From Emcibacter nanhaiensis (GTDB taxonomy: Bacteria; Pseudomonadota; Alphaproteobacteria; Sphingomonadales; Emcibacteraceae), in assembly GCF_006385175.1 (NCBI RefSeq), contig NZ_VFIY01000016.1, positions 23,501-87,500 of the forward strand: 64,000 nt of DNA. Direction: 5' to 3'. A model generated the notes under the pieces. That model saw only the letters and a program-made list of their open reading frames with translations, ran no database searches and was not told the DNA's origin. The position numbers and the translations under genes are program-made. This document shows positions 8,709 to 17,235 of the stretch, one piece after another (the stretch's first letter is position 1; every line of letters starts with the position of its first letter).

Positions 8709-8916
8709 AAAATTCCCCTTTTAAGTCTGCTTCAACACTGGCAACTCCGTGAAAAGGCATAAGTACCTTTTGTTTTCTTGTTTTGACGTGTGAGCTGCAG
8801 CTTTAAGGAATAAAGCCTATTTTGATAACAAAGTGTTAACCGGAGGGTTCTGCCGGAAGTGATGTGGCTGTTCAGGGCCCCGAAGAGAAACCGTCCCCGT
8901 AAAGAGGGAAAGGAGG

Positions 8917-10035
8917 TTACTCCTCTTCCTCGCGAATGTCGCCGCGCATCACAGGATAGCCTAAATTCATCCAGCCGAAAATCCCTTCGTACAGGACGGC
9001 GGTCCGGATAAAGCCGCGCTCCCGCATATTCTTGACCACATATTCCGCTGCCGCCCGCGGACAGGAGCAGTAGGCGACGATCTGTACGTCCCGCGGCATA
9101 TCCTTGGTCAGTTCGTCGAAATCGGTGTAATAGGGCACCGGAATCGCGCCTTCGATATGAGCCCGTTGCCAGACCGAGGCCACCCTTGTGTCCAGCAGCA
9201 CCATGCGTTTTTTCGCCTGGAGGGCGGCGAGCAGGTCCTTGGAGGAGACAAAGATACCGTCGGTCAGGGTAAAGTCCGGGTCCTCATTGTCCGGATTGAT
9301 GACATAGTCTTCCGGTCCGGGGATTTTTTTCAGCACCGGCTGCGGCTGTTCCCAGCCGCCGGCGCGGCTCCTGAGGAAGGCGGTGACATTGTCGATATCC
9401 TCGTCCGACAGCACCCCCTTCCAGGCCTGCATCGGCGTATCCTGGCGGCCTTCGCGAATGGCGTGGCGGATCATTTCATCGGTCATATGGGCCAGCAGCG
9501 AGACATTGCCCAGCGCCGGGGCCGTCACGCCTTCGCCCTGCGCGCCGTGACAGCTGGTGCAGTTTTCGCCGTAGACCTGCCGGCCGCGTTCGATATCGCC
9601 GTGCACGGCTTCGGTGCTCATCTTGAGCCGGTCATAACCGGCCTGCCAGTAGAGCCAGTAGGTCAGGTCCCAGGTCTCGTCCAAAGTCATCGGCCCGCCC
9701 ATTTCGTCAAGATAGGCGCCCATGGCGGTGCCTTCGCGGCCGTAGGACATGGGACGCAGCACCGCATGGGGAATGCCGCTTTCCATCAGGCTTTTGCTTT
9801 TCAGCGACGGGGCATGGTCATTGGCATAGCCTTCCCGGTCCGCCCCGTGGCACAGGGCGCAATATTTCTGGTAGTTGGCGGCGGCGCGCTCCGTCTGCTC
9901 CGGCGTCAGTTCCCGCGGCGGCGGCAAAGTTTCATGGGTTTGGGTCTCATGAACCTGGGCGCTGGCTGCGGCAGGCAGCGCGGAAATGGCGAAGAGGAGA
10001 CCGGCAACAGCGGCCAGAAATTTTGCATGCGTCAT
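8917..10035 (-). CDS. Periplasmic dihaem cytochrome c fused to rhodanese
   Basis: A 372-residue exported protein. The signal peptide ends near AAASA (about residue 25). Two cytochrome c domains each carry one CxxCH haem site: CALCH (about 59-63) and CTSCH (about 158-162), with Met residues after each that could be axial ligands. From about residue 255 a rhodanese-like domain follows, with LLDTRVASVWQRAHIEGAIPV and a predicted catalytic cysteine in VAYCSCPRAAAE. The fusion suggests electron transfer coupled to sulfane-sulfur or thiol chemistry in the periplasm, which is inference. It ends in an acidic tail. A degenerate copy of its last about 30 residues lies at 7470-7589. The cupin gene is divergent from it. 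Confidence 0.85.
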   Translation of the reverse strand: MTHAKFLAAVAGLLFAISALPAAASAQVHETQTHETLPPPRELTPEQTERAAANYQKYCALCHGADREGYANDHAPSLKSKSLMESGIPHAVLRPMSYGREGTAMGAYLDEMGGPMTLDETWDLTYWLYWQAGYDRLKMSTEAVHGDIERGRQVYGENCTSCHGAQGEGVTAPALGNVSLLAHMTDEMIRHAIREGRQDTPMQAWKGVLSDEDIDNVTAFLRSRAGGWEQPQPVLKKIPGPEDYVINPDNEDPDFTLTDGIFVSSKDLLAALQAKKRMVLLDTRVASVWQRAHIEGAIPVPYYTDFDELTKDMPRDVQIVAYCSCPRAAAEYVVKNMRERGFIRTAVLYEGIFGWMNLGYPVMRGDIREEEE

Positions 10036-10170
10036 TTTTATATTTCCCGTTTCAACGGTTGTCGCCCCGGTGGCGGTTTGACATGATTATTCTGTATATC
10101 CCGTCCCCCTTATAAAGTGATACAGTAGGGCTTTCAAATTAAATCCTTCGCGATAAAGAGGGGAGACAGA

Positions 10171-10653
10171 ATGAAGGGTGGACAGCAGGCCGTGGCAGTT
10201 ATGATTGCCCTTGCCGTGGCGGCACAGGGAGCGGCAGTTTGTGCGGCACAGGGACAAGAAGACGGATCGGCCGCCAACGGCATGACGGTCGTGGATAGTT
10301 CGCAGGTGCCCTGGAAGAAAGTCGCCCGGCCCGGCTTTCCCGACGGCCAGGAAATAAAACCGCTTCACGCCAATGAGCGGATCAGCGGCAGGACCTCGAT
10401 CCTGAAATTCCCCACCGGTTATATCGAACCGCGCCACTACCACACCACCGGCGGTCATTCGGCCTACATCCTGAAAGGCAAGATGAAGATGGGGGACAAG
10501 GTCTATGGCGCCGGGGAATTTTTCTATTTCCCGGCCAATGTGGCCCACGGCCCCAACGAGGCGCTGGAGGAAGTGGAAGCGCTGGTCTGGACCGACGGCC
10601 CGCTGGACACGCATCTGGGTGAGCCGCCGGCAGGAGAGGGGAAGGGGGAATGA
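10171..10653 (+). CDS. Secreted cupin-domain protein
   Basis: A 160-residue protein with an N-terminal signal peptide (to about residue 26, ending VCAAQG) and one cupin domain. Cupin motif 1 is EPRHYHTTGGHSAYILKGKM, giving a His-x-His pair, and motif 2 is GAGEFFYFPANVAHGP with a further His. These are the usual ligands for one Fe, Mn, Ni or Zn ion. GGGGAG lies just before ATG 10171. It is divergent from the cytochrome-rhodanese gene with 135 bases between, so the two could share control. Enzymes and non-enzymes both use this fold; the substrate cannot be read from the sequence. Confidence 0.75.
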   Translation: MKGGQQAVAVMIALAVAAQGAAVCAAQGQEDGSAANGMTVVDSSQVPWKKVARPGFPDGQEIKPLHANERISGRTSILKFPTGYIEPRHYHTTGGHSAYILKGKMKMGDKVYGAGEFFYFPANVAHGPNEALEEVEALVWTDGPLDTHLGEPPAGEGKGE

Positions 10654-10706
10654 AAGACTAACCGGTTTCGGTTGTTTTTCAGACCGCATGCATTTATGAA
10701 GGCCTG

Positions 10707-11063
10707 ATGCAGATATTTAACGGCATAATTTCCGACCGCGGGTCGAAATATGCGGTGTCAGGCGGGCCCTGCACCTCGCCCGAGGAGGCGAAGGCCTTCA
10801 TCAAGGAACTATGCCGCAACAAGAAGTTCGCCAAGGCCACCCATAACAGCTGGGCGTTCCTGCAGGACGGGCAGGCGGTCAAGAATGACGACGGCGAGGC
10901 CGGGGCCGGGCTTGTGATCGTGCGCATGCTGGAGCGCGCGAAGCTTGAAAACCACATTGTGGTGGTCACCCGCTGGTATGGCGGCAAGCATTTGGGCGGG
11001 GATCGTTTCCGCCATGTCCAGGACGCGGTGCGATATTACCTGGATCATGCTGTTGTGAAGTGA
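10707..11063 (+). CDS. IMPACT/YigZ N-terminal domain protein
   Basis: A 118-residue protein made of a single UPF0029 (IMPACT N-terminal, YigZ) domain. Conserved features are the segment KFAKATHNSWAFL, the run DDGEAGAGLVIVRML and the signature VVVTRWYGGKHLGGDRF, which is close to the family motif V-T-R-Y-F-G-G-x-x-L-G. YigZ itself has a second, C-terminal domain of about 80 residues that is missing here, so this is the short form. Family members bind RNA or act in translation control; the bacterial function is not settled. GAAGG precedes ATG 10707, 54 bases after the cupin stop. It ends at a hairpin that works as a terminator in either direction. Confidence 0.8.
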   Translation: MQIFNGIISDRGSKYAVSGGPCTSPEEAKAFIKELCRNKKFAKATHNSWAFLQDGQAVKNDDGEAGAGLVIVRMLERAKLENHIVVVTRWYGGKHLGGDRFRHVQDAVRYYLDHAVVK

Positions 11064-11076
11064 GCAGCCAATAAAA

Positions 11077-11104
11077 AACCCCGCACGCTGGCGGGGTGTT
11101 TTTA
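11077..11104. terminator. Bidirectional terminator
   Basis: CCCCGC (11079-11084) and GCGGGG (11091-11096) form a stem with a 6-base loop. A-rich sequence on the left and T-rich on the right allow termination of the IMPACT-domain gene on plus and of any transcript reading leftwards on minus. Confidence 0.8.
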
Positions 11105-11125
11105 ATGGTGCCCGGGGGCGGATTT
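11097..11125. repeat. Direct repeat, copy 1 (tRNA-Phe 3' end duplicate)
   Basis: A 29-base sequence identical to 11243-11271. It includes the complement of the last about 17 bases of tRNA-Phe with its CCA end plus 8 bases of the trailer, but no intact tRNA body follows. Like the real gene it is preceded on the left by a terminator hairpin. Confidence 0.85.
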
Positions 11126-11207
11126 ACCGCTAAGAGCTGACGCTCTACGCGTTGCCTGCGCTTACGCTCCGGCCGAACAGTGGTTCGTCCCGCTCCCCCC
11201 GAACCAT

Positions 11208-11243
11208 AAAAAAACCGCTCCAGTCCGGATCGGACGAGCGGTT
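11208..11243 (-). terminator. Terminator of tRNA-Phe
   Basis: Long stem: AACCGCTC (11213-11220) pairs with GAGCGGTT (11236-11243) and GTCCG (11223-11227) with CGGAC (11231-11235). On the minus strand it is followed by seven T residues, just after the tRNA 3' end. Confidence 0.85.
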
Positions 11244-11271
11244 GTTTTTAATGGTGCCCGGGGGCGGATTT
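11243..11271. repeat. Direct repeat, copy 2 (in tRNA-Phe)
   Basis: Second copy of the 29-base repeat, covering the 3' end of the intact tRNA-Phe gene and 9 bases beyond its CCA. The two copies start 146 bases apart. Confidence 0.85.
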
Positions 11272-11326
11272 GAACCACCGACACGCGGATTTTCAATCCG
11301 CTGCTCTACCCCTGAGCTACCCGGGC
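11252..11326 (-). tRNA. tRNA-Phe (GAA anticodon)
   Basis: 75 bases including an encoded CCA. The acceptor stem is GCCCGGG with CCCGGGC; the D arm contains TAGCTCAGGGGTAGAGC; the anticodon arm is GCGGA-TTGAAAA-TCCGC with GAA at the anticodon positions; the T arm reads GGTGG-TTCAAAT-CCGCC. It lies downstream of yacG on the same strand, as in many alphaproteobacteria, and a strong terminator follows. Confidence 0.97.
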
Positions 11327-11468
11327 ACATGGGGCCATAGCCTCTCAGCGAGGCAAGCCGGTGCGTTATAGGAAAAAAGCCCCTGCCTGTCCAGCCCCGA
11401 AATTCAAAAAATGCATTTTTATGACAACGACTTGAGTTGCAAAGACTTCCCGGCCCCGGCCGCCGGGA

Positions 11469-11660
11469 TCAATAGTCCTCGTCCTCGTTGCTGATCACGG
11501 TCGGCGCCTCTTCGGTGGGAATCGCATAAGAGCCCTTGAGCCAGCGGCCGAGGTCCACATCGGCGCAGCGCTGGGAGCAGAAGGGATGATATTTCTTCGC
11601 CGCCGGCTGGTTGCAGATCGGGCATTTGGCCACGGTGTTGGCCGGTTCCTTTTTGGTCAT
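11469..11660 (-). CDS. yacG: YacG, zinc-binding DNA gyrase inhibitor
   Basis: A 63-residue protein with a four-cysteine zinc site: CPIC near residue 13 and CSQRC near residue 28, followed by the conserved DLGRWLKGSYAIP. Length and motifs match YacG, which in E. coli binds GyrB and inhibits gyrase. The tail is acidic (SNEDEDY), as in the family. Its ATG overlaps the stop of the ribonuclease gene as ATGA (11657-11660), indicating translational coupling. It is the last protein gene of the leftward housekeeping block. Confidence 0.95.
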   Translation of the reverse strand: MTKKEPANTVAKCPICNQPAAKKYHPFCSQRCADVDLGRWLKGSYAIPTEEAPTVISNEDEDY

Positions 11661-13072
11661 GATGTGTGGTCCTCAAGCATGAGTGCGCTGCCGGTGCGCC
11701 GGGTGAACTCCGCACTATAATCGGGATGGTCCCGGATCCAGTCAAGCACCGTGGCCGGACCCTTGATGGTATAGGGCTTGCCCGGTTCGCGGTCGGCTTC
11801 GCGCATGGCCTCGCGCAGCAGCTCCAGCGCCCTGCTCGCCACATTGGGATCCGGGTCCCGCGCCGCCAGCAGGCGTTCGCCCAGCGATTTGACATCCGCC
11901 TTGCGGGTCATCTCCAGCAGCCCGAAGGCGGACAGGTTGGTGCGCTGCACCTGTTGCGGGTCGGCATGGATCAGGTTGTCGATCACGTCCATCAGGGCGG
12001 TGACGTCGCCCTTGCCGGTCATGTTGACGAAGTCAATGACGATCTGGCCGCCGATGGCCCGGAGCCGGAGCTGGCGGAAAATCTCCCGCGCCGCTTCGCG
12101 GTTGAGCCGCAGCATCTGCTGCTCGCGGTCGGTGGAAAACTTGGCTTCACCGGTATTGACGTCGATGGCGGTGAGCGCCTCGGTTTCCTCGATGGTGATC
12201 CATGCGCCACTGTCGAGCCGGATGCGTTTTTCATAGAGCGCCTGCAGCTCTTCCTCGACGCCATGGGTCAGGAAAATATCCTCGCCGGCGGCGGCGGGCT
12301 CGAGCCTCCCCGTCAGTTCGGGGGCGAACTGTTCGGCCCACTGATGGGCCTGCTTCAGGTCCGAGGCCTGGTCGAAGAGTATCTTTTCCAGCCGGTTGCT
12401 GCCATAGGTGCGCAGGATCTGGGCAATGGGGTCCGGGCCCTGGGCCAGCAGTTTGGGCGGCAGGGTGACGGCGAGGTTTTTCTCGATGTCTTTCCACTGT
12501 TTCAGCAGCCTGTGCGCGGTGTCGGCCAGTTGCCGGTCCGGCAGCTCGGCGGCTTCGGTGCGGAAGGTGATGCCGTAGCCCTCGAGCTCGAGGCTTTCGC
12601 CGAATTTTTTCAGTTCTTCCCTGCGGCCCGGATCCTTGATGCGGCTGGAGACGAAGGCGCCGGCACGGAACGGATGCAGCACCAGGCCCGAGGACTGCAG
12701 TTCGATGCGGCCGGTGACCTGGGCTTCCTTACCATGGACCGGATCGCGGGTGACCTGGACAATGATTTTCTGGCCCTCGCTGACCAGCCGGGTCAGGTCT
12801 TTGGGCTTTTTCTGCTTCTTGTCGCCGGTGGCCGGTTTGGGCAGAAGTTTCAGCTGCAGGAAACCCTCGAGGCCTTTTTCCAGTTCCACGAATACGGCCT
12901 GCAGTTCGCGGCTGACATGGGTGATATGGCCCATATAGATGGCGCCGACCCGGGTCGGTTCATGATCGCGGTACAGGCGGATTTCCACCGGCCGGTCGTC
13001 TTCGAGCAGGGCGGCGCGCACTTCGCCCGGGGCGCTGGTGACCAGAAGGGTGCGACTCATTTTACGACTCAT
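11657..13072 (-). CDS. rng: Ribonuclease E/G family endoribonuclease
   Basis: A 471-residue endoribonuclease of the RNase E/G family, acting in rRNA and mRNA processing. The N-terminal S1-like part contains VGAIYMGHITHVSREL and FVELEKGLEGFLQL. The catalytic DNase I-like part has EETEALTAIDVNTGEAKF and GGQIVIDFVNM, providing the two Asp residues that bind magnesium. The length and lack of a long C-terminal scaffold fit RNase G rather than RNase E. ATG 13072 overlaps the maf stop as ATGA, so coupled translation decides the start; a second ATG lies at 13060. It is followed by yacG with another ATGA overlap. Confidence 0.9.
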   Translation of the reverse strand: MSRKMSRTLLVTSAPGEVRAALLEDDRPVEIRLYRDHEPTRVGAIYMGHITHVSRELQAVFVELEKGLEGFLQLKLLPKPATGDKKQKKPKDLTRLVSEGQKIIVQVTRDPVHGKEAQVTGRIELQSSGLVLHPFRAGAFVSSRIKDPGRREELKKFGESLELEGYGITFRTEAAELPDRQLADTAHRLLKQWKDIEKNLAVTLPPKLLAQGPDPIAQILRTYGSNRLEKILFDQASDLKQAHQWAEQFAPELTGRLEPAAAGEDIFLTHGVEEELQALYEKRIRLDSGAWITIEETEALTAIDVNTGEAKFSTDREQQMLRLNREAAREIFRQLRLRAIGGQIVIDFVNMTGKGDVTALMDVIDNLIHADPQQVQRTNLSAFGLLEMTRKADVKSLGERLLAARDPDPNVASRALELLREAMREADREPGKPYTIKGPATVLDWIRDHPDYSAEFTRRTGSALMLEDHTS

Positions 13073-13671
13073 GATGTCTTGCTCCGGTAGCCGCTGCCGT
13101 CGAGCAGGTTGGCGGTCTCGAACAGGGGCAGGCCGACCACATTGCTGTAGGAGCCGTTGATTGATTTGACATAACGCCCGGCCAGGCCCTGGATGGCATA
13201 GGCGCCGGCCTTGCCGTCCCATTCGCCGGAGGCGATGTAAGTGTCGATGTCCTGCTCGGTCAGGCGCTTGAAGCTGACCTGGGTCATGACCACCCGGCTG
13301 TGCGTCTTGCCGTCCGGCGTGATCAGGCACAGCCCGGTATAGACGCGGTGGCGGCGGCCGCTCAGCATGGTGAGGAACCGGCGGGCTTCCTGCTCACTGT
13401 CCGGCTTGCCGAGGATCCGCTGTCCCAGCGCCACCACGGTATCGGAGGCGAGAATGAAGGCGTCAGGTTTTTGTTCAACTACGGCTTTGGCCTTTTCCAC
13501 GGCCAGCCGTTCGGCCAACTGGCGCGGGGTTTCATCCCTGAGTGGCGTTTCATCGATTTCCGCCGGGCAGATGTCGTCGGGGACAAGGCCGATCTGGGCC
13601 AGCAGCTCACGCCGCCGCGGCGAGGCGGAGGCCAGGATCAGGGGGCTATGCTGGGGGGCGGACTCGGTCAT
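13069..13671 (-). CDS. maf: Maf-like nucleotide pyrophosphatase
   Basis: A 200-residue house-cleaning nucleotide pyrophosphatase. The N-terminal signature LILASASPRRRELLAQIGL is clear, with the EIDETPL segment and the metal-binding LASDTVVALG following. Family members hydrolyse non-canonical or methylated nucleoside triphosphates; a dTTP/UTP or a 7-methyl-GTP subtype cannot be chosen with certainty here. The gene overlaps the next one by four bases (ATGA) and follows infA by 82 bases, the usual alphaproteobacterial order. Confidence 0.9.
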   Translation of the reverse strand: MTESAPQHSPLILASASPRRRELLAQIGLVPDDICPAEIDETPLRDETPRQLAERLAVEKAKAVVEQKPDAFILASDTVVALGQRILGKPDSEQEARRFLTMLSGRRHRVYTGLCLITPDGKTHSRVVMTQVSFKRLTEQDIDTYIASGEWDGKAGAYAIQGLAGRYVKSINGSYSNVVGLPLFETANLLDGSGYRSKTS

Positions 13672-13753
13672 GGGGTCAGGATAACCGACGATTGGATATT
13701 CTGTGAAGAAGGGAACGTCCGCTTTTCACCTTCCGGGTCTCGCAAGGACGGAC

Positions 13754-13972
13754 TTATTTGAAGCGATAGGTGATCCGGCCTTTGGTCAGATCGTAGGGAG
13801 TCATCTCCACGGTGACCTGGTCGCCGGCCAGAACGCGGATGCGGTTCTTGCGCATTTTGCCTGCCGTATGGGCGAGGATTTCGTGGTCATTCTCCAGTTT
13901 GACGCGGAACATGGCATTGGGCAGAAGTTCCACCACGGTTCCGTTCATCTCAAGAAGGTCTTCTTTAGCCAT
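13754..13972 (-). CDS. infA: Translation initiation factor IF-1
   Basis: A 72-residue S1/OB-fold protein that binds the 30S A site during initiation. The sequence is nearly the universal bacterial IF-1: [20 protein letters not shown] at the start and [11 protein letters not shown] at the end, with no insertions. Length is exactly that of the family. It precedes maf on the same strand. Upstream (13973-14122) is an AT-rich gap that likely holds its promoter. Confidence 0.98.
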   Translation of the reverse strand: MAKEDLLEMNGTVVELLPNAMFRVKLENDHEILAHTAGKMRKNRIRVLAGDQVTVEMTPYDLTKGRITYRFK

Positions 13973-14122
13973 CTGGGCTCCTAAAATCTAAGTTACGTTT
14001 CCACTCCATAGGGAAACAGCATTTTCCATGGCAGAAAATATGCAACATACTGAAAAATGCAACCTTTTTTCTGGGTTTTACGGTTAAATTGGCGATTATT
14101 TCTCCAAATGCAGGGCGCTTTT

Positions 14123-14620
14123 CTAAAGTCCCGGCGACGGTGTGACGTCAAAGCGTTCAAGAATCCTGTCCTTCAGCATTTCCCGCACCTTGCGATATTC
14201 TTCCAGAATCAGCTCGCGGTTGCCGCTGACCAGAGTCGGGTCCAGGGTCGGCCAGTATTCCACTTCACAGGCCATGGTCCGGGTCCACTCCAGCGCCGTA
14301 TGATGGGCTTCTGGGCTGAGGCTGATGATCAGGTCGAAGGATGAGTCTTCCAGCTGATCGAGTCCCTTGGGGATATGATCGGAGATATCGAGGCCGACCT
14401 CTTCCATCACGGCGGCGGCGAAAGGGTTGATTTCATCGGTTTCCGGCCGGATCCCGGCGCTGGCCACAAAAATCCGGTGACCGACATAATGGCGGGTCAG
14501 CGCCTCGGCCATGGGCGAGCGGATGGAATTGAAATTGCACATGAACAGCACGCTGTGAATTTCATCAGCCGGCAGGCGCGCCGGCAACTCCGGCAGGGGG
14601 GGACGCTTGAACACCGCCAT
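14123..14620 (-). CDS. Low-molecular-weight phosphatase family protein
   Basis: A 165-residue protein with the low-molecular-weight tyrosine phosphatase fold. The active-site loop C-x5-R is seen as CNFNSIRSPMAEA (Cys28, Arg34), and a later Asp in YWPTLDPTL could be the general acid. Related folds include arsenate reductases, but the gene sits five bases downstream of the UPF0262 gene in the conserved hisD-infA block, far from the arsenic operon, so a cellular phosphatase role is more likely. Its substrate is unknown. It has about 20 extra N-terminal residues compared with minimal family members. Confidence 0.85.
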   Translation of the reverse strand: MAVFKRPPLPELPARLPADEIHSVLFMCNFNSIRSPMAEALTRHYVGHRIFVASAGIRPETDEINPFAAAVMEEVGLDISDHIPKGLDQLEDSSFDLIISLSPEAHHTALEWTRTMACEVEYWPTLDPTLVSGNRELILEEYRKVREMLKDRILERFDVTPSPGL

Positions 14621-14625
14621 TCCGG

Positions 14626-15117
14626 TTACCTTATCTGCAACACACAGATCAGGGTGAACAGCCGGCGGGCGGTATCCATGTCCAGCTCCACCTTGTCGGC
14701 CAGCCGTTCCATCAGCAGTTCCGAGCCCTCGTTATGGAGGCCGCGCCGGCCCATGTCGATGGCCTCGATCTGGCGCGGGCTGGCGCTTTTGATCGCGGTG
14801 TAATAGCTGTCGCAGATCAGGAAATATTCCTTGATGATTTTCTTGAACGGCGTGAGCGGCAGGGTAATGGAGGTCAGCGGCGTGCCGTCGTCGGTACCGA
14901 TATCAAACACCAGCCGGTTGTCCTGCATATGCAGAACCAGGTTATAGGGACCGGCATAGCCGCCTTCCAGGTCGCCCAGCGGGGCGAAGAGATTGTCCTC
15001 CAGAAGGTCAAAGATGGCGACCCGCCGCTCATGCTCGATATCGGCGTTGCGGCGAATGATGCTCGATTCATCCAGCTCAATATGACTAATGCGCTGTGTC
15101 GATGTCTCGGCGCTCAT
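14626..15117 (-). CDS. UPF0262 family protein
   Basis: A 163-residue protein recognised as UPF0262, an uncharacterised family found mainly in alphaproteobacteria and always close to hisD and the phosphatase gene. Characteristic segments are ISHIELDESSIIRRNADIEHER and IKEYFLICDSYYTAI. No signal peptide, membrane helix or catalytic motif is visible, so it should be cytoplasmic. GGGGAG precedes ATG 15117. It lies 16 bases after hisD and five bases before the phosphatase, so all three are probably on one transcript. Function unknown. Confidence 0.9.
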   Translation of the reverse strand: MSAETSTQRISHIELDESSIIRRNADIEHERRVAIFDLLEDNLFAPLGDLEGGYAGPYNLVLHMQDNRLVFDIGTDDGTPLTSITLPLTPFKKIIKEYFLICDSYYTAIKSASPRQIEAIDMGRRGLHNEGSELLMERLADKVELDMDTARRLFTLICVLQIR

Positions 15118-15133
15118 CTTTCTCCCCTATCAG

Positions 15134-16432
15134 TCAGTCACCCCGGTTCAGCCTGATGGAAATGGAGCGTCCATGCGCCTGCAGTCCTTCCTCATCGGCG
15201 AGGGTGACGGCGGCGGGGCCGATCCGGGCCAGGCTTTCTGCGCTGCATTCTATCAGGGTATTCCTTTTCATGAAGTTAAGCGCACTGAGGCCGGAGGTAA
15301 AGCGGGCATTTCGCGCCGTGGGCAGAACATGGTTCGGCCCGGCCACATAATCGCCGATCGCTTCCGGGGTATAGCGGCCGAGGAAGATGGAACCCGCATG
15401 TTTCATATCCTTCGCCAGCTCGCGCGGATTATCCACGGCAAGCTCCAGGTGTTCCGGCGCCAGCCGGTTGACCAGGGGGGCTGCCTCGGCAAGGTCGCTG
15501 ACGATAATGATGGCGCCGTGTTCGTCCCAACTTGTGCGGGCGATCACCGCCCGGGGCAGGGTGGCAAGGTGATCCTCGACGGCATCCTCCACCATTTTGG
15601 CGAATAGTTCGTCGTCGGTGATCAGGATGCTTTGCGCCACCTCGTCATGCTCGGCCTGGCTCAGCAGGTCCATGGCGATCCAGCGCGGGTCGTTCTTGTT
15701 GTCGGCCACCACCAGGATCTCCGACGGCCCGGCGATCATGTCGATGCCGACAGTGCCGAACACTTCCCGCTTGGCCGCGGCGACATAGGCGTTGCCGGGG
15801 CCGGTGATGACATCAACCGGGGCGATGGTGTCGGTGCCGTAGGCCAGGGCGCCGACGGCCTGGGCGCCGCCGATCTTGTATATTTCCGTGACACCGGCCA
15901 GTTCGGCCGCCACCAGCACCAGCGGGTTGAGGTAGCCGTCCGGCGCCGGCACCACCATGACGATGCGTTCCACACCGGCGGCCTTGGCCGGGATCGCGTT
16001 CATCAGCACGGAAGAGGGATAGACCGCCTTGCCACCCGGCACATAAATACCGGCGGCATCGACCGCGTTCCAGCGGGCGCCGACGGTGACGCCCTGGGCG
16101 TCGGTGAAACTGTCGTCTTCCGGCAGGTGGCGCTTGTGGAAGGTTTCAATGCGCTCGGCCGCTTCCTGCAGCGCCGCCCTGACGTCATCCTTGACTTCGG
16201 CCCGGGCGGCGGCGATTTCCGCCGCACTGACCCGCATGGTTTCCGGGGTGAGATCCAGCCGGTCAAACCTGGAAGTATAGTCGATCACGGCGGCGTCACC
16301 GCGCGCACGCACGTCGGCCAGAATTGCTTTGACGGCATCGGAGACATCCTGGTCGGATTCCCGCTTGCTGTTCAGCAGCGCGGTAAACGCCGCCTCGAAA
16401 TCCGCTTTGCGGTTGTCCAGCTTACTGACCAT
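15134..16432 (-). CDS. hisD: Histidinol dehydrogenase
   Basis: A 432-residue NAD-dependent zinc enzyme that oxidises histidinol to histidine, the last two steps of histidine synthesis. Conserved parts include the NAD/substrate segment [16 protein letters not shown], the stretch [15 protein letters not shown], the zinc and catalytic region LLSQAEHDE, and [13 protein letters not shown] 16432 begins [16 protein letters not shown] at the normal family start and lies 11 bases inside the end of hisG, which couples the two genes. Confidence 0.97.
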   Translation of the reverse strand: MVSKLDNRKADFEAAFTALLNSKRESDQDVSDAVKAILADVRARGDAAVIDYTSRFDRLDLTPETMRVSAAEIAAARAEVKDDVRAALQEAAERIETFHKRHLPEDDSFTDAQGVTVGARWNAVDAAGIYVPGGKAVYPSSVLMNAIPAKAAGVERIVMVVPAPDGYLNPLVLVAAELAGVTEIYKIGGAQAVGALAYGTDTIAPVDVITGPGNAYVAAAKREVFGTVGIDMIAGPSEILVVADNKNDPRWIAMDLLSQAEHDEVAQSILITDDELFAKMVEDAVEDHLATLPRAVIARTSWDEHGAIIIVSDLAEAAPLVNRLAPEHLELAVDNPRELAKDMKHAGSIFLGRYTPEAIGDYVAGPNHVLPTARNARFTSGLSALNFMKRNTLIECSAESLARIGPAAVTLADEEGLQAHGRSISIRLNRGD

Positions 16433-17099
16433 TGAGGGCCTCGCTGATGTTGGCGAGAATCTCGCTGATTTCCTCGTTGCGGGTCTTGAATGCCGTGCGG
16501 TTGACGATGAAGCGGCTGGTAATGTCGACAATCTTCTCGATTTCCACCAGGCCGTTGGCCTTCAGGGTGGAGCCGGTGCTGACCAGGTCGACGATGCGGC
16601 GGCACAGGCCGAGGCTCGGGGCCAGCTCCATGGCGCCGTTGAGCTTGATGCATTCCGCCTGCACCCCGCGGCCGGCAAAATGCTTGCGGGTCAGGTTGGG
16701 ATATTTGGTGGCAACGCGGATGTGACTCCAGCGGCTGGGATCGTCGGTTTTGCTCAGGTCGGCCAGTTCGGCGACCGACAGGCGGCAGTGGCCGATGTCC
16801 AGGTCCAGCGGCGCATAGATTTCCGGATAGTCGAATTCCATCAGCACGTCATTGCCGGCGACCCCCATCTGGGCGGCGCCGAAGGCGACAAAGGTGGCGA
16901 CATCGAAGCTCCTGACCCGGATGATACGCAGATGCGGATGGTTGGTGTCGAACGCCAGCTTGCGGGATTTCGGGTTGTCGAAATCCGCTTCGGGAATAAT
17001 GCCTGCCCCGCGAATGATGGGCATGACTTCCTCAAGGATCCGGCCCTTGGGCAGGGCGAGGATCATCTGTTCCGGTGTATTGTCTGGCTTTGACACCAT
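16422..17099 (-). CDS. hisG: ATP phosphoribosyltransferase, short form
   Basis: A 225-residue catalytic subunit of the first enzyme of histidine synthesis, joining ATP and PRPP. The sequence [12 protein letters not shown] opens the protein and the PRPP-binding segment is [14 protein letters not shown] near the C-terminus. At 225 residues it lacks the C-terminal regulatory domain of long HisG; short forms need the HisZ subunit, which is not in this window and must lie elsewhere. ATG 17099 is preferred because AGGAG lies six bases upstream; an upstream TTG (17117) has no such site. It overlaps hisD by 11 bases. Confidence 0.95.
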   Translation of the reverse strand: MVSKPDNTPEQMILALPKGRILEEVMPIIRGAGIIPEADFDNPKSRKLAFDTNHPHLRIIRVRSFDVATFVAFGAAQMGVAGNDVLMEFDYPEIYAPLDLDIGHCRLSVAELADLSKTDDPSRWSHIRVATKYPNLTRKHFAGRGVQAECIKLNGAMELAPSLGLCRRIVDLVSTGSTLKANGLVEIEKIVDITSRFIVNRTAFKTRNEEISEILANISEALNGQ

Positions 17100-17235
17100 A
17101 TTTCTCCTGGCACTCAACTTCCAAATTCAAAAGTCGCCCACTTTTACGCAATTGAGTCAAAAGAAGCCAGCATTGAATCCATGCTTTTTGAAAGAAAATC
17201 GGTAATTGCGGGCGAAAAAGCGGCGAAAATCCGCC

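Noticed and set aside
14123..14620. Arsenate reductase ArsC
   Set aside because: The CX5R loop is that of the phosphatase fold, but the gene belongs to the hisD-infA block and is 37 kb from the arsenic operon.
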